Positions 36,942 to 45,722 of a stretch of DNA of 64,000 nt are shown piece after piece. A program made the position numbers and the translations under genes. The stretch covers positions 124,001 to 188,000 of the forward strand of contig NZ_QVQT02000003.1 of NCBI RefSeq assembly GCF_003428625.2, in the 5' to 3' direction. How positions within the stretch are numbered: position 1 is the first letter of the stretch; each line of letters opens with the position of its first letter. The notes under the pieces are model-generated. The model was not told the origin of the DNA. It did not search any database and saw only the letters and a list, made by a program, of their open reading frames with translations. Source of the DNA: Paracidobacterium acidisoli (lineage in GTDB: Bacteria > Acidobacteriota > Terriglobia > Terriglobales > Acidobacteriaceae).

Positions 36942-38519
36942 GTGGCCTACGACGACCTTCGCGACTGGATCAAAACTCTCGATAAAGCTGGCGAACTGAA
37001 ACGCATCCGAGAAGAGGTCGATCCGGTTCTGGAGATCACCGAAATTACCGATCGCGTTTCAAAGGCTGGACGCAGAGGCGGCGTAAAAGGGCATGCTCCA
37101 GGTGGTCCGGCGCTGCTGTTTGAGAAGGTGAAGGGGTATCCAGGCGCAAAGGTACTGATGAACCAGTTCGGCAGCGAGCGGCGCATGCGGCTGGCGCTGG
37201 GTGTGGACTCACTCGATGATATTGCCGGGCGGATTCGCACGCTACTCGAAGTGAAGTCACCGGAAGGCTTTCTGGAAAAGCTGAAGATGCTGCCGATGCT
37301 GGCTGACATCGGAAAGTTCTTTCCGAAGACCATTGCGGCAAAAGATGCAGCCTGCAAAGAAGTGATCCTCCGGGAAAATTTCAGTGTGCTGGGTTTTCCC
37401 GTGCTGCAGTGCTGGCCGCTTGATGGCGGACGCTTCATCACGCTGCCGTGCGTGGTGACGCGCGATCCGAAGACAGGAAAGCGCAACGTGGGCATGTACC
37501 GTATGCAGGTGTATGACGGGCAGACGACGGGCATGCACTGGCAGCGGCAGAAGAACGCGGCAGAGCATCTGCGGGAGCGGCTGAGAGCGGCGTCAGGCGC
37601 GTCGGCGGCAGATCACGTGCGTACGATGGCAGAGACAGCCGGTGGAACGAAATCGATCGCACTGGGAAATGTGAAGGATGACCGGATGGAGGTGGCCGTT
37701 GCCATCGGGACCGATCCGGCGACGACGTTCGCGGCAATTGTGCCGGCGCCGCCTGAGGTTGAAGAATTTCTGATTGCCGGATTCCTGCGGCAGCAACCGG
37801 TGGAGCTGGTGCAGTGCGAGACCGTCGATCTGCAGGTTCCGGCGCAGGCGGAGATTGTTCTCGAAGGTTATGTGAAGCTGGACGAGCTACGCAGCGAGGG
37901 GCCATTCGGCGATCACACCGGCTTCTACACGATGGAGGAGGAGTATCCGGTCTTTCACATCACCTGCATCACCCATCGTAAAGATCCCGTCTATGCGGCG
38001 ACGATCGTCGGTAAACCGCCAATGGAAGATGCATGGATGGGCAAAGCGGTGGAGCGGATCTTTCTGCCGCTGATGAGGCTGACGCTGCCTGAGATCGTGG
38101 ATATCAATCTGCCGGTAGAGGCGGTCTTTCATAACCTGATCATCGTGTCGATCCGGAAGAGCTATGCGGGGCAGGCGTGCAAGGTAATGAATGGCATCTG
38201 GTCGATGGGACAGGCGATGTTCTCAAAGTGCGTCATTGTGGTGGACGAGGACTGCGATGTGCAGGATCTGGCGGAGGTCACGCTCCGGGTGACCAATAAT
38301 ATCGATCCGGAGCGCGACATTCAGTTCACACTGGGACCAGTGGATTCGCTCGATCATGCGTCGCGGCTCCCGAATTACGGAAGCAAGATGGGCATCGACG
38401 CGACGCGCAAGTGGGCGGCGGAGGGATTTACGCGGCCCTGGCCTCCGATGATTGAGATGGACGAGGCAACGAAGGCTCGCGTGGATGCGATATGGAAAAA
38501 ACTGGGGATTGAGGACTAA
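36942..38519 (+). CDS. ubiD: UbiD family prenylated-FMN decarboxylase
   Basis: The GTG at 36942 sits 8 nt after GGAGG and gives 525 residues; the longer frame from 36921 is not needed. Typical UbiD segments are GPALLFEKVKGYPGAKVLMN, FITLPCVVTRDPKTGKRNVG, MHWQRQKNAAEHL, EVAVAIGTDPATTFAAIVPA and the active-site region SEGPFGDHTGFYT. These enzymes decarboxylate polyprenyl-hydroxybenzoate or related aromatic acids with prenylated FMN made by UbiX. No ubiX is in the window. In an acidobacterium, menaquinone-pathway or aromatic-acid use are both possible. Confidence 0.88.
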   Translation: MAYDDLRDWIKTLDKAGELKRIREEVDPVLEITEITDRVSKAGRRGGVKGHAPGGPALLFEKVKGYPGAKVLMNQFGSERRMRLALGVDSLDDIAGRIRTLLEVKSPEGFLEKLKMLPMLADIGKFFPKTIAAKDAACKEVILRENFSVLGFPVLQCWPLDGGRFITLPCVVTRDPKTGKRNVGMYRMQVYDGQTTGMHWQRQKNAAEHLRERLRAASGASAADHVRTMAETAGGTKSIALGNVKDDRMEVAVAIGTDPATTFAAIVPAPPEVEEFLIAGFLRQQPVELVQCETVDLQVPAQAEIVLEGYVKLDELRSEGPFGDHTGFYTMEEEYPVFHITCITHRKDPVYAATIVGKPPMEDAWMGKAVERIFLPLMRLTLPEIVDINLPVEAVFHNLIIVSIRKSYAGQACKVMNGIWSMGQAMFSKCVIVVDEDCDVQDLAEVTLRVTNNIDPERDIQFTLGPVDSLDHASRLPNYGSKMGIDATRKWAAEGFTRPWPPMIEMDEATKARVDAIWKKLGIED

Positions 38520-38589
38520 GCTGTCCCGCTTCCGGTCATCTGCTTGCGAGTGATTTCGCAGCACTGCTTTCGCAGCGGCTCGTGGATTG

Positions 38590-38626
38590 AGCTGTTCCCG
38601 ACGCAGATGGCAGGTCAGGAACAGCT
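38590..38626. terminator. Inverted repeat between convergent ubiD and PQQ dehydrogenase genes
   Basis: AGCTGTTCC and GGAACAGCT form a perfect 9-bp stem around a 19-nt loop, 9 nt before the end of the PQQ dehydrogenase gene. There is no T tract. It may act as a bidirectional terminator or 3' mRNA stabiliser. Confidence 0.4.
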
Positions 38627-38634
38627 ATGAGCGC

Positions 38635-40233
38635 TTAATTCCCCTGCCGGGTCGTGGCTGCTGATTCTCCGGCCGCATCGGGCAGTGCCCATGCAAAGAG
38701 CACTCCTCCACTGCCGGTGATGACGTACTGACGGCCATCTATCTCAATGGAAATCGGAGAGCTCTGCATGGGGGAGCCGGTGCCTGCATGCCACAGGGTT
38801 TTACCGTCTGCGGTGCTGAGGGCAAGGATGTTTCCGTCGGCATCACCGGTGAATGTGACTCCGGAGTCGGTGGTGAGCACGCCCGCTCCTGAACCATGCT
38901 GGCCAACCTCATGCTTCCAGCGGATTTTGCCGGTGTGGTAGTCGATGGCCTCGATGACACCTTTGCTCCAGACGCCATAATCTGCGCCCGCCCAGCCGAA
39001 GGTGCCATCGGCCGGCTTGGCGAAGTAAATGCCGTAACTGGGACGCGCATCGACGACGAAGAGTCCGGTCTTTGGATCGAAACTGGGTGAGCGGTAGTTC
39101 GTGAGGCCACCCTCATCCGGAGCGATCAGACGGCCATCCGGAGCCGGTTCTTTTTCTGTATTCGGAATGGGCCTGCCCTGATTGTCGAGGCCCAATGACC
39201 AGTTGACGGGGCCAAAGGTCGTGCTCAGAAGGCTCTTTCCGTTGGTGCGGTCAAGAACGTAGAAGTAGCCATTGCGCGAGGTCTGCATGAGCATCTTTCG
39301 CGGCTGGCCATGGAAGTCTCTGTCGACGAGTACCGGCGTTTCGACCGCGTCCCAGTCGTGGGTATCGTGCGGCGAGGCCGAGAAGGACCATACCAGTTTG
39401 CCGGTATCGGGGTTAAGAGCCACGATGCTGCAGGTGTACGGATCAAGGCCGGGGCGAGGCTTGCCATTGAGCACGGGAGTAGGATTGCCGGTTCCCCAGT
39501 AGAGCATATTCAGCTCAGGGTCATAGGTGCCGGTCATCCACGTCATGCCGCCTGTTGTCGAGTCGGGCGTGCCGACAGGCGGGGTGGCATTCCACTGCCA
39601 CTGAGTTTTACCGGTCTCGGCATCCACGGAGCGGAGGAAGCCGGTGAGGTTATCAAAGTCGCCCGAAACGCCCACGATGACATGGTTCCCGATAATCATC
39701 GGCGACATGGTGGTCCAGTAACCCTTTGTGACGTCGGCGACGACCACATCCCAGCGAACGGAGCCATCTTTCGCGTTCAGCGAGATCAGGTGAGCATCCG
39801 GAGTAAGGAAGTAGAGCCAGTCCCTGTAAATACTGACGCCGCGCTGGCCGATGTGAAGGCCTTTGTTCGGGTGATATTGGTAGTGCCAGATCCTGTGTCC
39901 GGACCGGACATCGACCGCCCAGACGTTATCGGGCACAGTGAAATACAGAATGCCATTGGCGACGATCGGTGTGGACTTGATCGAGGCGCCCTGGTCTGTC
40001 TGAAAGGCCCAGGCGAGACCGAGGCGATGAACGTTCTGCGGTGTGATCTGGGTCAGAGGGCTGTGACGTTTTCCGGAGTAGTCTCCGTGATAGATCGGCC
40101 AGCTGTCCGCGGACGGATGAAGAAGCTCTGGCGCGTCGACAGTCTTGTCCTGTGCGTTCAGCGGATGCGGCGATACAAGAACGGCCGTTGCGGCGGCAAA
40201 GGCAAGAAGGAGAGCAGTCTTTGAAAACTTCAT
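38635..40233 (-). CDS. Periplasmic PQQ-dependent dehydrogenase
   Basis: The 532-residue protein has a Sec signal peptide (residues 1-28) and eight-bladed quinoprotein propeller repeats, for example YFTVPDNVWAVDVRSGHRIW and LALSTADGKTLWHAGTGSPM. The metal-site Asn lies in LYWGTGNP (about residue 250) and the catalytic Asp in HDWDAVETP (about 295). The position two residues after the catalytic Asp is Val, not Asp, so a Ca2+ enzyme is more likely than a lanthanide one. The vicinal Cys ring of methanol dehydrogenase is absent. It would oxidise an alcohol or sugar in the periplasm. It is last in a five-gene operon, 128 nt after the cytochrome gene. Confidence 0.85.
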   Translation of the reverse strand: MKFSKTALLLAFAAATAVLVSPHPLNAQDKTVDAPELLHPSADSWPIYHGDYSGKRHSPLTQITPQNVHRLGLAWAFQTDQGASIKSTPIVANGILYFTVPDNVWAVDVRSGHRIWHYQYHPNKGLHIGQRGVSIYRDWLYFLTPDAHLISLNAKDGSVRWDVVVADVTKGYWTTMSPMIIGNHVIVGVSGDFDNLTGFLRSVDAETGKTQWQWNATPPVGTPDSTTGGMTWMTGTYDPELNMLYWGTGNPTPVLNGKPRPGLDPYTCSIVALNPDTGKLVWSFSASPHDTHDWDAVETPVLVDRDFHGQPRKMLMQTSRNGYFYVLDRTNGKSLLSTTFGPVNWSLGLDNQGRPIPNTEKEPAPDGRLIAPDEGGLTNYRSPSFDPKTGLFVVDARPSYGIYFAKPADGTFGWAGADYGVWSKGVIEAIDYHTGKIRWKHEVGQHGSGAGVLTTDSGVTFTGDADGNILALSTADGKTLWHAGTGSPMQSSPISIEIDGRQYVITGSGGVLFAWALPDAAGESAATTRQGN

Positions 40234-40361
40234 CCTGGTTTCAGACCTTTCGGAAAAAGGCAGCGGGTTTATTTTTTGATTTCCCCCATGAAGCCGGGTA
40301 TCCCGCGGGCAGTGCGGGGTCCGTTTGCCTTAAAAACGAACCCGGCAACAGAGATCAGGGC

Positions 40362-41432
40362 TTAGCGCAGCGTCTGCAGATAAGCCATGAGGTTGTGAAT
40401 ATCGTCGTCCGTGTACTTCGAAAGCTGATCGGCATGAGCTTCCACCGGCGCATCGACCGAATATTTCACGGTGGGAATCGACCAGGAACGATAGGTTCCG
40501 GTGGAGTCGCGGAGCCCGACCGTAAATTCATCGAGGTAGGCGAGGGTACCCGTGACAGTCTGACCGGAGGGAAGCGTGACGGTTACTTTGCTCTTTGCAT
40601 CATGAGGATAGAGCATCTGCTCTTCGAGGTGCAGGCCCTCATAGCGCGAAGCGACACCGGCAAGATCGCCTGTGGGCGAGTGACATGTGGAGCATTTGCC
40701 AGCGCCGTTGAAGTAGGCTTTTCCTGCCTCGACGTTTCCGGTCTGAAGGTCAGAGACATCGACACCGCGGCGGCTGCCCTGCTGTGCACTCGCCTTCGCG
40801 GCCTGAGAGTGGATAAAGGCGACGAGGCCGGCGAGATCCTGATCGGAGAAGTTGAAGGAGGGCATGCCCTTGTCCGGGCGCCCATTGCGAACCACCTGCG
40901 AGATCTTATCGCCGCCGGAATCGGACGCGACGAGTTTGGAACGCGTCAGATCGGGGCCGGTTTCGCCGCCGCCTGCATCACGGCCATGGCAGAACGAGCA
41001 GTTCTGCTGGAAGAGGGAAGAGCCAGCCTGAACCAGAGCAGCAGAGTCCGTTGAGGGAGCAGGGCTGGCGGGAGGGGCAGCAGGCGCTGCCGGTGCGGCG
41101 GGAGCTGATGGCGGTGCCGAGCTGGCGAGATAGCGCTGAATCTCCGCGATCTGCGCGTCGGTAAGCTGAGTAAATGCAGGCATGGCGCCGCCACCGTGAT
41201 GCACGCGATCGGTGATCTGCTGTGAGCTGAGGCGCTGGGTTACACCCACCAGGGAGGGGATCGCCGGAGGATTGCCCTCCATGCTGTCGCCGTGGCACAT
41301 AGAGCAGTTGTTCTTATAGAGAGTCTCTCCGGTCTGGGCCGCCTGGGCCGCATAACCAGACACAGGCGCGCTCAGAACGACGAACATCCCGGCAGCCATC
41401 GCCAACCACACAAAGTTTCCTGATTTTTTCAT
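40362..41432 (-). CDS. Triheme periplasmic cytochrome c
   Basis: The ATG at 41432 has AAAAGGA upstream and gives 356 residues with a signal peptide (MKKSGNFVWLAMAAGMFVVL). There are three heme c motifs: CSMCH (43-47), CSFCH (145-149) and CSTCH (247-251). The first two domains carry GGGAMPAF (Met84) and DKGMPSFNF (Met190) as likely axial ligands. A Pro/Ala-rich linker (about 106-128) separates domains 1 and 2. The third domain contains an inserted beta-rich stretch (about 281-320, KVTVTLPSGQTVTGTLAYLD and onward) before its last helix. It is probably the electron acceptor of the adjacent PQQ dehydrogenase. Confidence 0.9.
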   Translation of the reverse strand: MKKSGNFVWLAMAAGMFVVLSAPVSGYAAQAAQTGETLYKNNCSMCHGDSMEGNPPAIPSLVGVTQRLSSQQITDRVHHGGGAMPAFTQLTDAQIAEIQRYLASSAPPSAPAAPAAPAAPPASPAPSTDSAALVQAGSSLFQQNCSFCHGRDAGGGETGPDLTRSKLVASDSGGDKISQVVRNGRPDKGMPSFNFSDQDLAGLVAFIHSQAAKASAQQGSRRGVDVSDLQTGNVEAGKAYFNGAGKCSTCHSPTGDLAGVASRYEGLHLEEQMLYPHDAKSKVTVTLPSGQTVTGTLAYLDEFTVGLRDSTGTYRSWSIPTVKYSVDAPVEAHADQLSKYTDDDIHNLMAYLQTLR

Positions 41433-41525
41433 CGTTCCGATCATTCCTTTTCAATCCCAGGCGTACTGATACAACCTGCAAATTTTCTTACTGCAAAGCT
41501 GGTGCTTTGCACGACATCCCTGTTC

Positions 41526-42485
41526 CTATATCCACCATGCCGCGGCTGGAGCTTCGCGGACCACGGCTTCCTGCAGAAAACGGGCTGCTTTGCTGAGGCC
41601 TTCCTCGGGTGAAAGCAGGCTGTCTTCATGCTCGATGGAGAGCACATTGTCATAGCCGAACATTCTGAGCGTGGAGACGAACTCCTTCCACCATTCTGCG
41701 CCATGACCGTAACCGCAGGTGCGGAAGATCCATCCACGGTTACGCTCGTCAGTGTAAAGCTTCGTGTCGAGAACGCCGGTGCGGGGCAGATTTGCCGGAT
41801 ACAGCTGCGTGTCTTTGGCGTGAACGTGGAAGATGGCATCACCGAGAACGCGAATGGCGGCAACAGGATCGATGCCCTGCCAGAACATATGGCTGGGATC
41901 GTAATTGCAGCCAATGGCGGGTCCGGCGATGGAGCGGAGCTTCAGCAGCGTCTCCGGGCTGTAGACGACGAAGCCGGGATGCATCTCGATGGCAATTTTC
42001 ACGCCATGCTGAGCAGCGAATTCCGCGCGCTTTATCCAGTACGGAACCACAACTTCCTTCCACTGCCACTCAAGAATGTCGAGGTATTCCGGCGGCCAGG
42101 GGCAGGTAACCCAGTTGGGAAACTTCGCATGCGCCGAATCTCCCGGGCAGCCGGAGAAATCGACAACGACGGAGACGCCAAGCTTTTCTGCGAGCAGGAT
42201 AGTCTGCCGGCTGACTTCCTGAGCCTGCTTTGCCTTTTCAGGGTCAGGATGCAGCGGATTGCCATGGCAGCTCAGCGCACTGATGGATGTGCCATGATCC
42301 TTCAGCGTCTGCTGAAAGGCCTTCAGTGCTGCGGCATCGTCGAGCATGGAGAGCTTGCAGTGGGTATCGCCCGGATAATTGCCGGTCGCGAGCTCCACGG
42401 TGGTGATGTCGAGCGCCCTGAGCTTTGTAAGCACTTTGTCGAGCGGCAGCTGCGACAGCAAAGGGGTAAATACTCCAAGTCTCAT
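41526..42485 (-). CDS. Sugar phosphate isomerase/epimerase-type TIM barrel protein
   Basis: The 319-residue protein starts MRLGVFTPLLSQLPLDKVLT and has GGAGG about 10 nt upstream. Its TIM-barrel frame fits the xylose isomerase-like AP endonuclease 2 family: VELATGNYPGDTH, IAIEMHPGFVVYSPETLLKL (metal Glu), IGCNYDPSHMFWQGIDPVAA (metal Asp/His), IFHVHAKDTQLYP and SIEHEDSLLSPEEGL (last Glu). It lies 41 nt after the Gfo/Idh gene and is presumed to isomerise or epimerise the sugar handled by that enzyme. No signal peptide is visible, so it acts in the cytoplasm. Confidence 0.85.
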   Translation of the reverse strand: MRLGVFTPLLSQLPLDKVLTKLRALDITTVELATGNYPGDTHCKLSMLDDAAALKAFQQTLKDHGTSISALSCHGNPLHPDPEKAKQAQEVSRQTILLAEKLGVSVVVDFSGCPGDSAHAKFPNWVTCPWPPEYLDILEWQWKEVVVPYWIKRAEFAAQHGVKIAIEMHPGFVVYSPETLLKLRSIAGPAIGCNYDPSHMFWQGIDPVAAIRVLGDAIFHVHAKDTQLYPANLPRTGVLDTKLYTDERNRGWIFRTCGYGHGAEWWKEFVSTLRMFGYDNVLSIEHEDSLLSPEEGLSKAARFLQEAVVREAPAAAWWI

Positions 42486-42526
42486 CCGAATGGCTCCTCC
42501 ACTCCGGAGAGTGGTGCTTGCTTGTC

Positions 42527-43696
42527 TCAGGCGCCGGAAGCGCAGTTTACTTTCTGCCAGACTCCGCCGGCAGCGTGGCTTTTCAGCATCGCTTCCACCA
42601 GGCAGGTAGAACGATAGCCATCAAAGAATGTCGGCAGGAGCGCAGGCTTCGTTTCCGGAGCCGCTCCTTCACGAATCCAGCTGTAAGCATCGCGAATCAG
42701 GTTGAAAAAGGCGTCGGCCCACGCCTCCTGATGGCCGCCGGGCAGATGCGTGTAGGGCAAAACGCCTTTGGAAACCAGAGAAGGATCCTTGGCCATGGAG
42801 CAGTTCGGACGATCGTGATGACCGATCCATAATTCGTTTTGTTCTTCCTGCCGCCACTTCAGAGAGAGTTTTCTTCCGTTAAGCTCAAGCTGCAGATCGT
42901 TCTTGTGACCAGGCAGGACTTGTCCAACAGAGAATGATCCCTTCGCGCCATTTTCAAAACGCAGCAGAACGCTGGCGAGATCTTCTGCGTGGACCTGAAC
43001 GGGGACGCGATCTCCGGAGCTTTTGGCCGAAAATGCCTCAGCGGAAGCACCTGAGGAATATCGGGTGGGGATGACGGTCGTGAGATCCGCGAGAACGGAG
43101 TCGATCTTAAGGCCGGAGACATGCTCCGCCAGATCGCACCAGTGCGAGCCGATGTCGCCCAGAGCAGAGCTGACGCCGCCCTTTGAAGGGTCCGAGCGCC
43201 ACGAATAGACGTTCGGGTCGGTCATCCAGTCCTGCAGATAGTAACCGTGAACGAAGCTCAGATCGCCTGTTTCCCCACCCTCAATCATCAGGCGCGCCTG
43301 CTGAACGAGAGGATTGCCCCGGTAATTGAAGGTGACGACATGCGCCACCTTTGCCGCCAACGCCGCTTCGTAGAGTTTGCGGCCTTCTTCGGCATTGGGA
43401 GCGAGCGGTTTATCGGAGATGACGTGTTTGCCGGCCGCCAGCGCCGCCATGACGACGGGAAAGTGAAGATAGTTCGGCGTGGTGTTGTGGATGACGTGTA
43501 CGTCAGGGTCTGCAATCAGCGCATGGAAGTCGCCGTAGGCGCGGTCCACTTTATACTCCTGCGCTTTGCGTTCCGCCGATGCCTGCGACGAGCCGGCGAC
43601 GGCGACAACCTCTACATCGCCGAGACGGCGAACGGCATCGATATGGTGGGCAGCGACAAATCCAGGGCCGATGAGGCCCATTCCAAGTGTTCTCAT
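42527..43696 (-). CDS. Gfo/Idh/MocA family NAD(P)-dependent oxidoreductase
   Basis: The 389-residue protein has an N-terminal Rossmann domain (MGLIGPGFVAAHHIDAVRRL) and the family motif HVISDKPLAPNAEEGRKLYE, whose Lys is catalytic. A C-terminal alpha/beta domain follows with SALGDIGSHWCDLAEHV carrying the catalytic His/Asp. It probably oxidises or reduces a sugar or inositol derivative with NAD(P). It lies between the ThuA gene (60 nt) and the isomerase gene (41 nt), forming a sugar-catabolic unit. Confidence 0.88.
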   Translation of the reverse strand: MRTLGMGLIGPGFVAAHHIDAVRRLGDVEVVAVAGSSQASAERKAQEYKVDRAYGDFHALIADPDVHVIHNTTPNYLHFPVVMAALAAGKHVISDKPLAPNAEEGRKLYEAALAAKVAHVVTFNYRGNPLVQQARLMIEGGETGDLSFVHGYYLQDWMTDPNVYSWRSDPSKGGVSSALGDIGSHWCDLAEHVSGLKIDSVLADLTTVIPTRYSSGASAEAFSAKSSGDRVPVQVHAEDLASVLLRFENGAKGSFSVGQVLPGHKNDLQLELNGRKLSLKWRQEEQNELWIGHHDRPNCSMAKDPSLVSKGVLPYTHLPGGHQEAWADAFFNLIRDAYSWIREGAAPETKPALLPTFFDGYRSTCLVEAMLKSHAAGGVWQKVNCASGA

Positions 43697-43756
43697 AGAT
43701 TCAGATCAGAAGCACATTTCCTGTGACTGGAGCTGCAGAAACCAGGCTCAGTGATT

Positions 43757-44656
43757 TCAGTGATTGTTGTCGTCGGGCAGCGCCGGACGCGGATGCGATG
43801 CGGTGCTGCCTTCCGTCATGCCAAGTGCCCATTTAATCGCTTCAAAATACATCTTTCGGATATCGGGGTCCTGCCACGCTTCTTCGGTGTGACCAAGCGT
43901 TGAATAGAAGACCCGTCCCTTGCCATACATTTTCGACCACGCCACCGCGAAATCATGATCGGTGCGATGGACGCGTGGATTATTTTCATAGTCGAGCTTT
44001 CGGGGATCGAGGCTGAGCAGAACGTTTACCTTCGACCGCGACCAGTCTTTCGGCTGATAGATTTCATCATATTTCACGAATTCCTTCGGAAAGTGACGGA
44101 TGGCCGGAAAGCTGGGATCTTCATTGATAATTGGTGCGTTGAAGGTCATCCAGGGATGCTGGTCGAACCAGCCGCCGATCATCTCGCCGTATTCGGGCCA
44201 GGTGTAATTCGTGTCGAGCGCGGCGTGAATACCGACGAAGCCTTTGCCGTCGTCGTGGATGAACGACATCATGTCCGCCTTCTGGCTCGCGTCCATATCG
44301 AGCTCGCCGGTAGTGCTGGTGAATATGAGAAGGTCGAAGTAATTAAGGTTCTTCGCATTCCGGCCCAGGTCCTTCTTGGTCAGGAGCTCCGTGTCAGTGC
44401 GCATCTCGGTATCCCAGAGACCACTCTGCTGGCCCATCTGATAAATGGCGTCCATGGCCGCGGAGACGGAATCATGCTCGAAGCCTTTGGTCTCGCCGAT
44501 AACGAGAACGTGTTTCAGATGTGTTGGTTTGGCGTGAGGCGGGGGCGGTACGGTGAAGTCAGAAGCCGGTTGTACCTGCGCGGAGCCTGATGGGAGAAAG
44601 GCGCCGAAACCGAAAAGACACAGCAGGACGAAGAGTAAATTCCGATGACGGCGCAA
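43757..44656 (-). CDS. Exported ThuA-domain protein
   Basis: Translation starts at a TTG (44656) 5 nt after AAGGAG. The 299-residue precursor has a signal peptide (LLFVLLCLFGFGAFLPSGSA). The rest is a ThuA-like domain with a class I glutamine amidotransferase-type fold: HVLVIGETKGFEHDSV, YFDLLIFTSTTGELDMD, GFVGIHAALDTNYTW and VFYSTLGHTEEAWQDPDI. ThuA was named for trehalose use in rhizobia; the family is linked to 3-keto-sugar breakdown. It leads the operon with Gfo/Idh, isomerase, cytochrome and PQQ dehydrogenase. A palindromic operator-like site lies 28 nt upstream. Confidence 0.82.
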   Translation of the reverse strand: MRRHRNLLFVLLCLFGFGAFLPSGSAQVQPASDFTVPPPPHAKPTHLKHVLVIGETKGFEHDSVSAAMDAIYQMGQQSGLWDTEMRTDTELLTKKDLGRNAKNLNYFDLLIFTSTTGELDMDASQKADMMSFIHDDGKGFVGIHAALDTNYTWPEYGEMIGGWFDQHPWMTFNAPIINEDPSFPAIRHFPKEFVKYDEIYQPKDWSRSKVNVLLSLDPRKLDYENNPRVHRTDHDFAVAWSKMYGKGRVFYSTLGHTEEAWQDPDIRKMYFEAIKWALGMTEGSTASHPRPALPDDNNH

Positions 44657-44974
44657 GTGGTCTCCTTCAAAATCGTATCGCTCGAAAGCGTTTTCACGGG
44701 TATCGCTTCAATCCTGTGCAATCAGGCCCGTGGCATGGTTTTCGCAGCTTTCTGCGAGGCGTTTCCGAACATCAGAGGCCCGCATACTGCAGGACCGGGA
44801 ACAGAAAAATCTTCGGATAGCAGTGTATGAGCCAGCGACGGGAGACGCAACTCGGCTTTTCCTGACAGGGCGGCGGGGTATTTACCGGTGTGTGAGAGAC
44901 AGGCAGCGCAGCAGCCCTGGAACGAGCACTGCATGGCCACGACCGTACGGCTCAGGCTGTAGCATGAGAGCGGC
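44657..44974. other. Divergent intergenic region thuA-like / dtxR-like
   Basis: These 318 bases hold the ribosome binding site and operator-like palindrome of the thuA-type gene on the left. On the right, a GAGAG sits in front of the regulator ATG. Short frames in between have no ribosome binding site or protein-like composition. Confidence 0.6.
44684..44695. promoter_or_regulatory. LacI-family-like operator upstream of the ThuA gene
   Basis: GAAAGCGTTTTC is a near-perfect palindrome with the central CG step and flanking A/T runs typical of LacI-family operators. It lies 28 nt upstream of the ThuA start codon. No LacI-type gene is in the window, so the regulator would be encoded elsewhere. 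Confidence 0.35.
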
Positions 44975-45646
44975 ATGAGAGAAGCGATCACGATCTCGAA
45001 GGAAGACTACCTGAAGGCGATTCTGGAGGCGGAATCAGAGGGGCAGAATGTCATTCCGGTAACACTGTCGCACTGGCTCTCCGTCTCGCCACCGGCGGTG
45101 ACGATGGCGCTGAAGCGTCTCAAGCGGGATGGCTATGTGGATGTTCGCGGCGACGGCATCGTTCGCCTGACGGTGAAGGGCAGGGAGATCGCTTATCGAA
45201 CGGCGCTTCGTCATCACCTGATCGAGCGGATGCTGTCAGAGATCTTCGGGATGGAATGGTATCAGATCCACGACGAAGCGGAGCGGCTGGAGCATGCGGT
45301 TTCTCCGGCATTTGAAGCGAGACTGATCGAAAAGCTGGGTGAAAAGGGAACCTGCCCGCACGGCAACTCGGTGCTGCCGGAGAGCCCGGCTCAGCGGCGG
45401 AAGCGAGGACTGGTGCCGCTTTCCGACGCGTCTGAAGGGACTGAATATATCGTTTCGAGCCTGTATGAACGCGATCCAAAGCTGCTGCTGTTTTTACATG
45501 AAGCAGGCATCAGTCCAAATGCACGGGTGCATGTGCTGAACAAAAACTACGACGAGACAGTAGGAATTGAAACGCCCGCCGGCAAATCAACTCTCGGCAA
45601 GCCGGCAGCGGAAAAGGTATGGGTAAAGCGAAAGACGGCGAAATAA
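44975..45646 (+). CDS. mntR: DtxR/MntR-family metal-dependent regulator
   Basis: The 223-residue protein begins with a DtxR-type winged helix ([20 protein letters not shown], then [20 protein letters not shown]). A metal-binding and dimerisation domain follows ([38 protein letters not shown]) and then a C-terminal SH3-like/FeoA-type domain. Such regulators bind DNA when loaded with Mn2+ or Fe2+. The Nramp transporter gene follows 76 nt downstream, so Mn-responsive control of transport is the best reading. An iron regulator (IdeR) role remains possible. Confidence 0.88.
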   Translation: MREAITISKEDYLKAILEAESEGQNVIPVTLSHWLSVSPPAVTMALKRLKRDGYVDVRGDGIVRLTVKGREIAYRTALRHHLIERMLSEIFGMEWYQIHDEAERLEHAVSPAFEARLIEKLGEKGTCPHGNSVLPESPAQRRKRGLVPLSDASEGTEYIVSSLYERDPKLLLFLHEAGISPNARVHVLNKNYDETVGIETPAGKSTLGKPAAEKVWVKRKTAK

Positions 45647-45665
45647 TACAGGATTATATTTTCAT

Positions 45666-45695
45666 TTAACCTTAATTAACTCCGTATGGCATACT
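45666..45695 (+). promoter_or_regulatory. Candidate promoter/operator between mntR and mntH
   Basis: The AT-rich gap holds TTAACC (45666-45671) and the palindrome TTAATTAA (45672-45679). An inverted repeat GTATG-G-CATAC (45684-45694) leads into CATACT (45690-45695), a possible -10 box 18 nt after TTAACC. One of these repeats may bind the DtxR-type regulator. Confidence 0.35.
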
Positions 45696-45722
45696 GAAGC
45701 TAACGGAGCAGCTCGCCGATTT

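Noticed and set aside
38635-40233. Lanthanide (XoxF-type) assignment of the PQQ dehydrogenase
   Set aside because: The residue two positions after the catalytic Asp is Val rather than the Asp typical of lanthanide enzymes.
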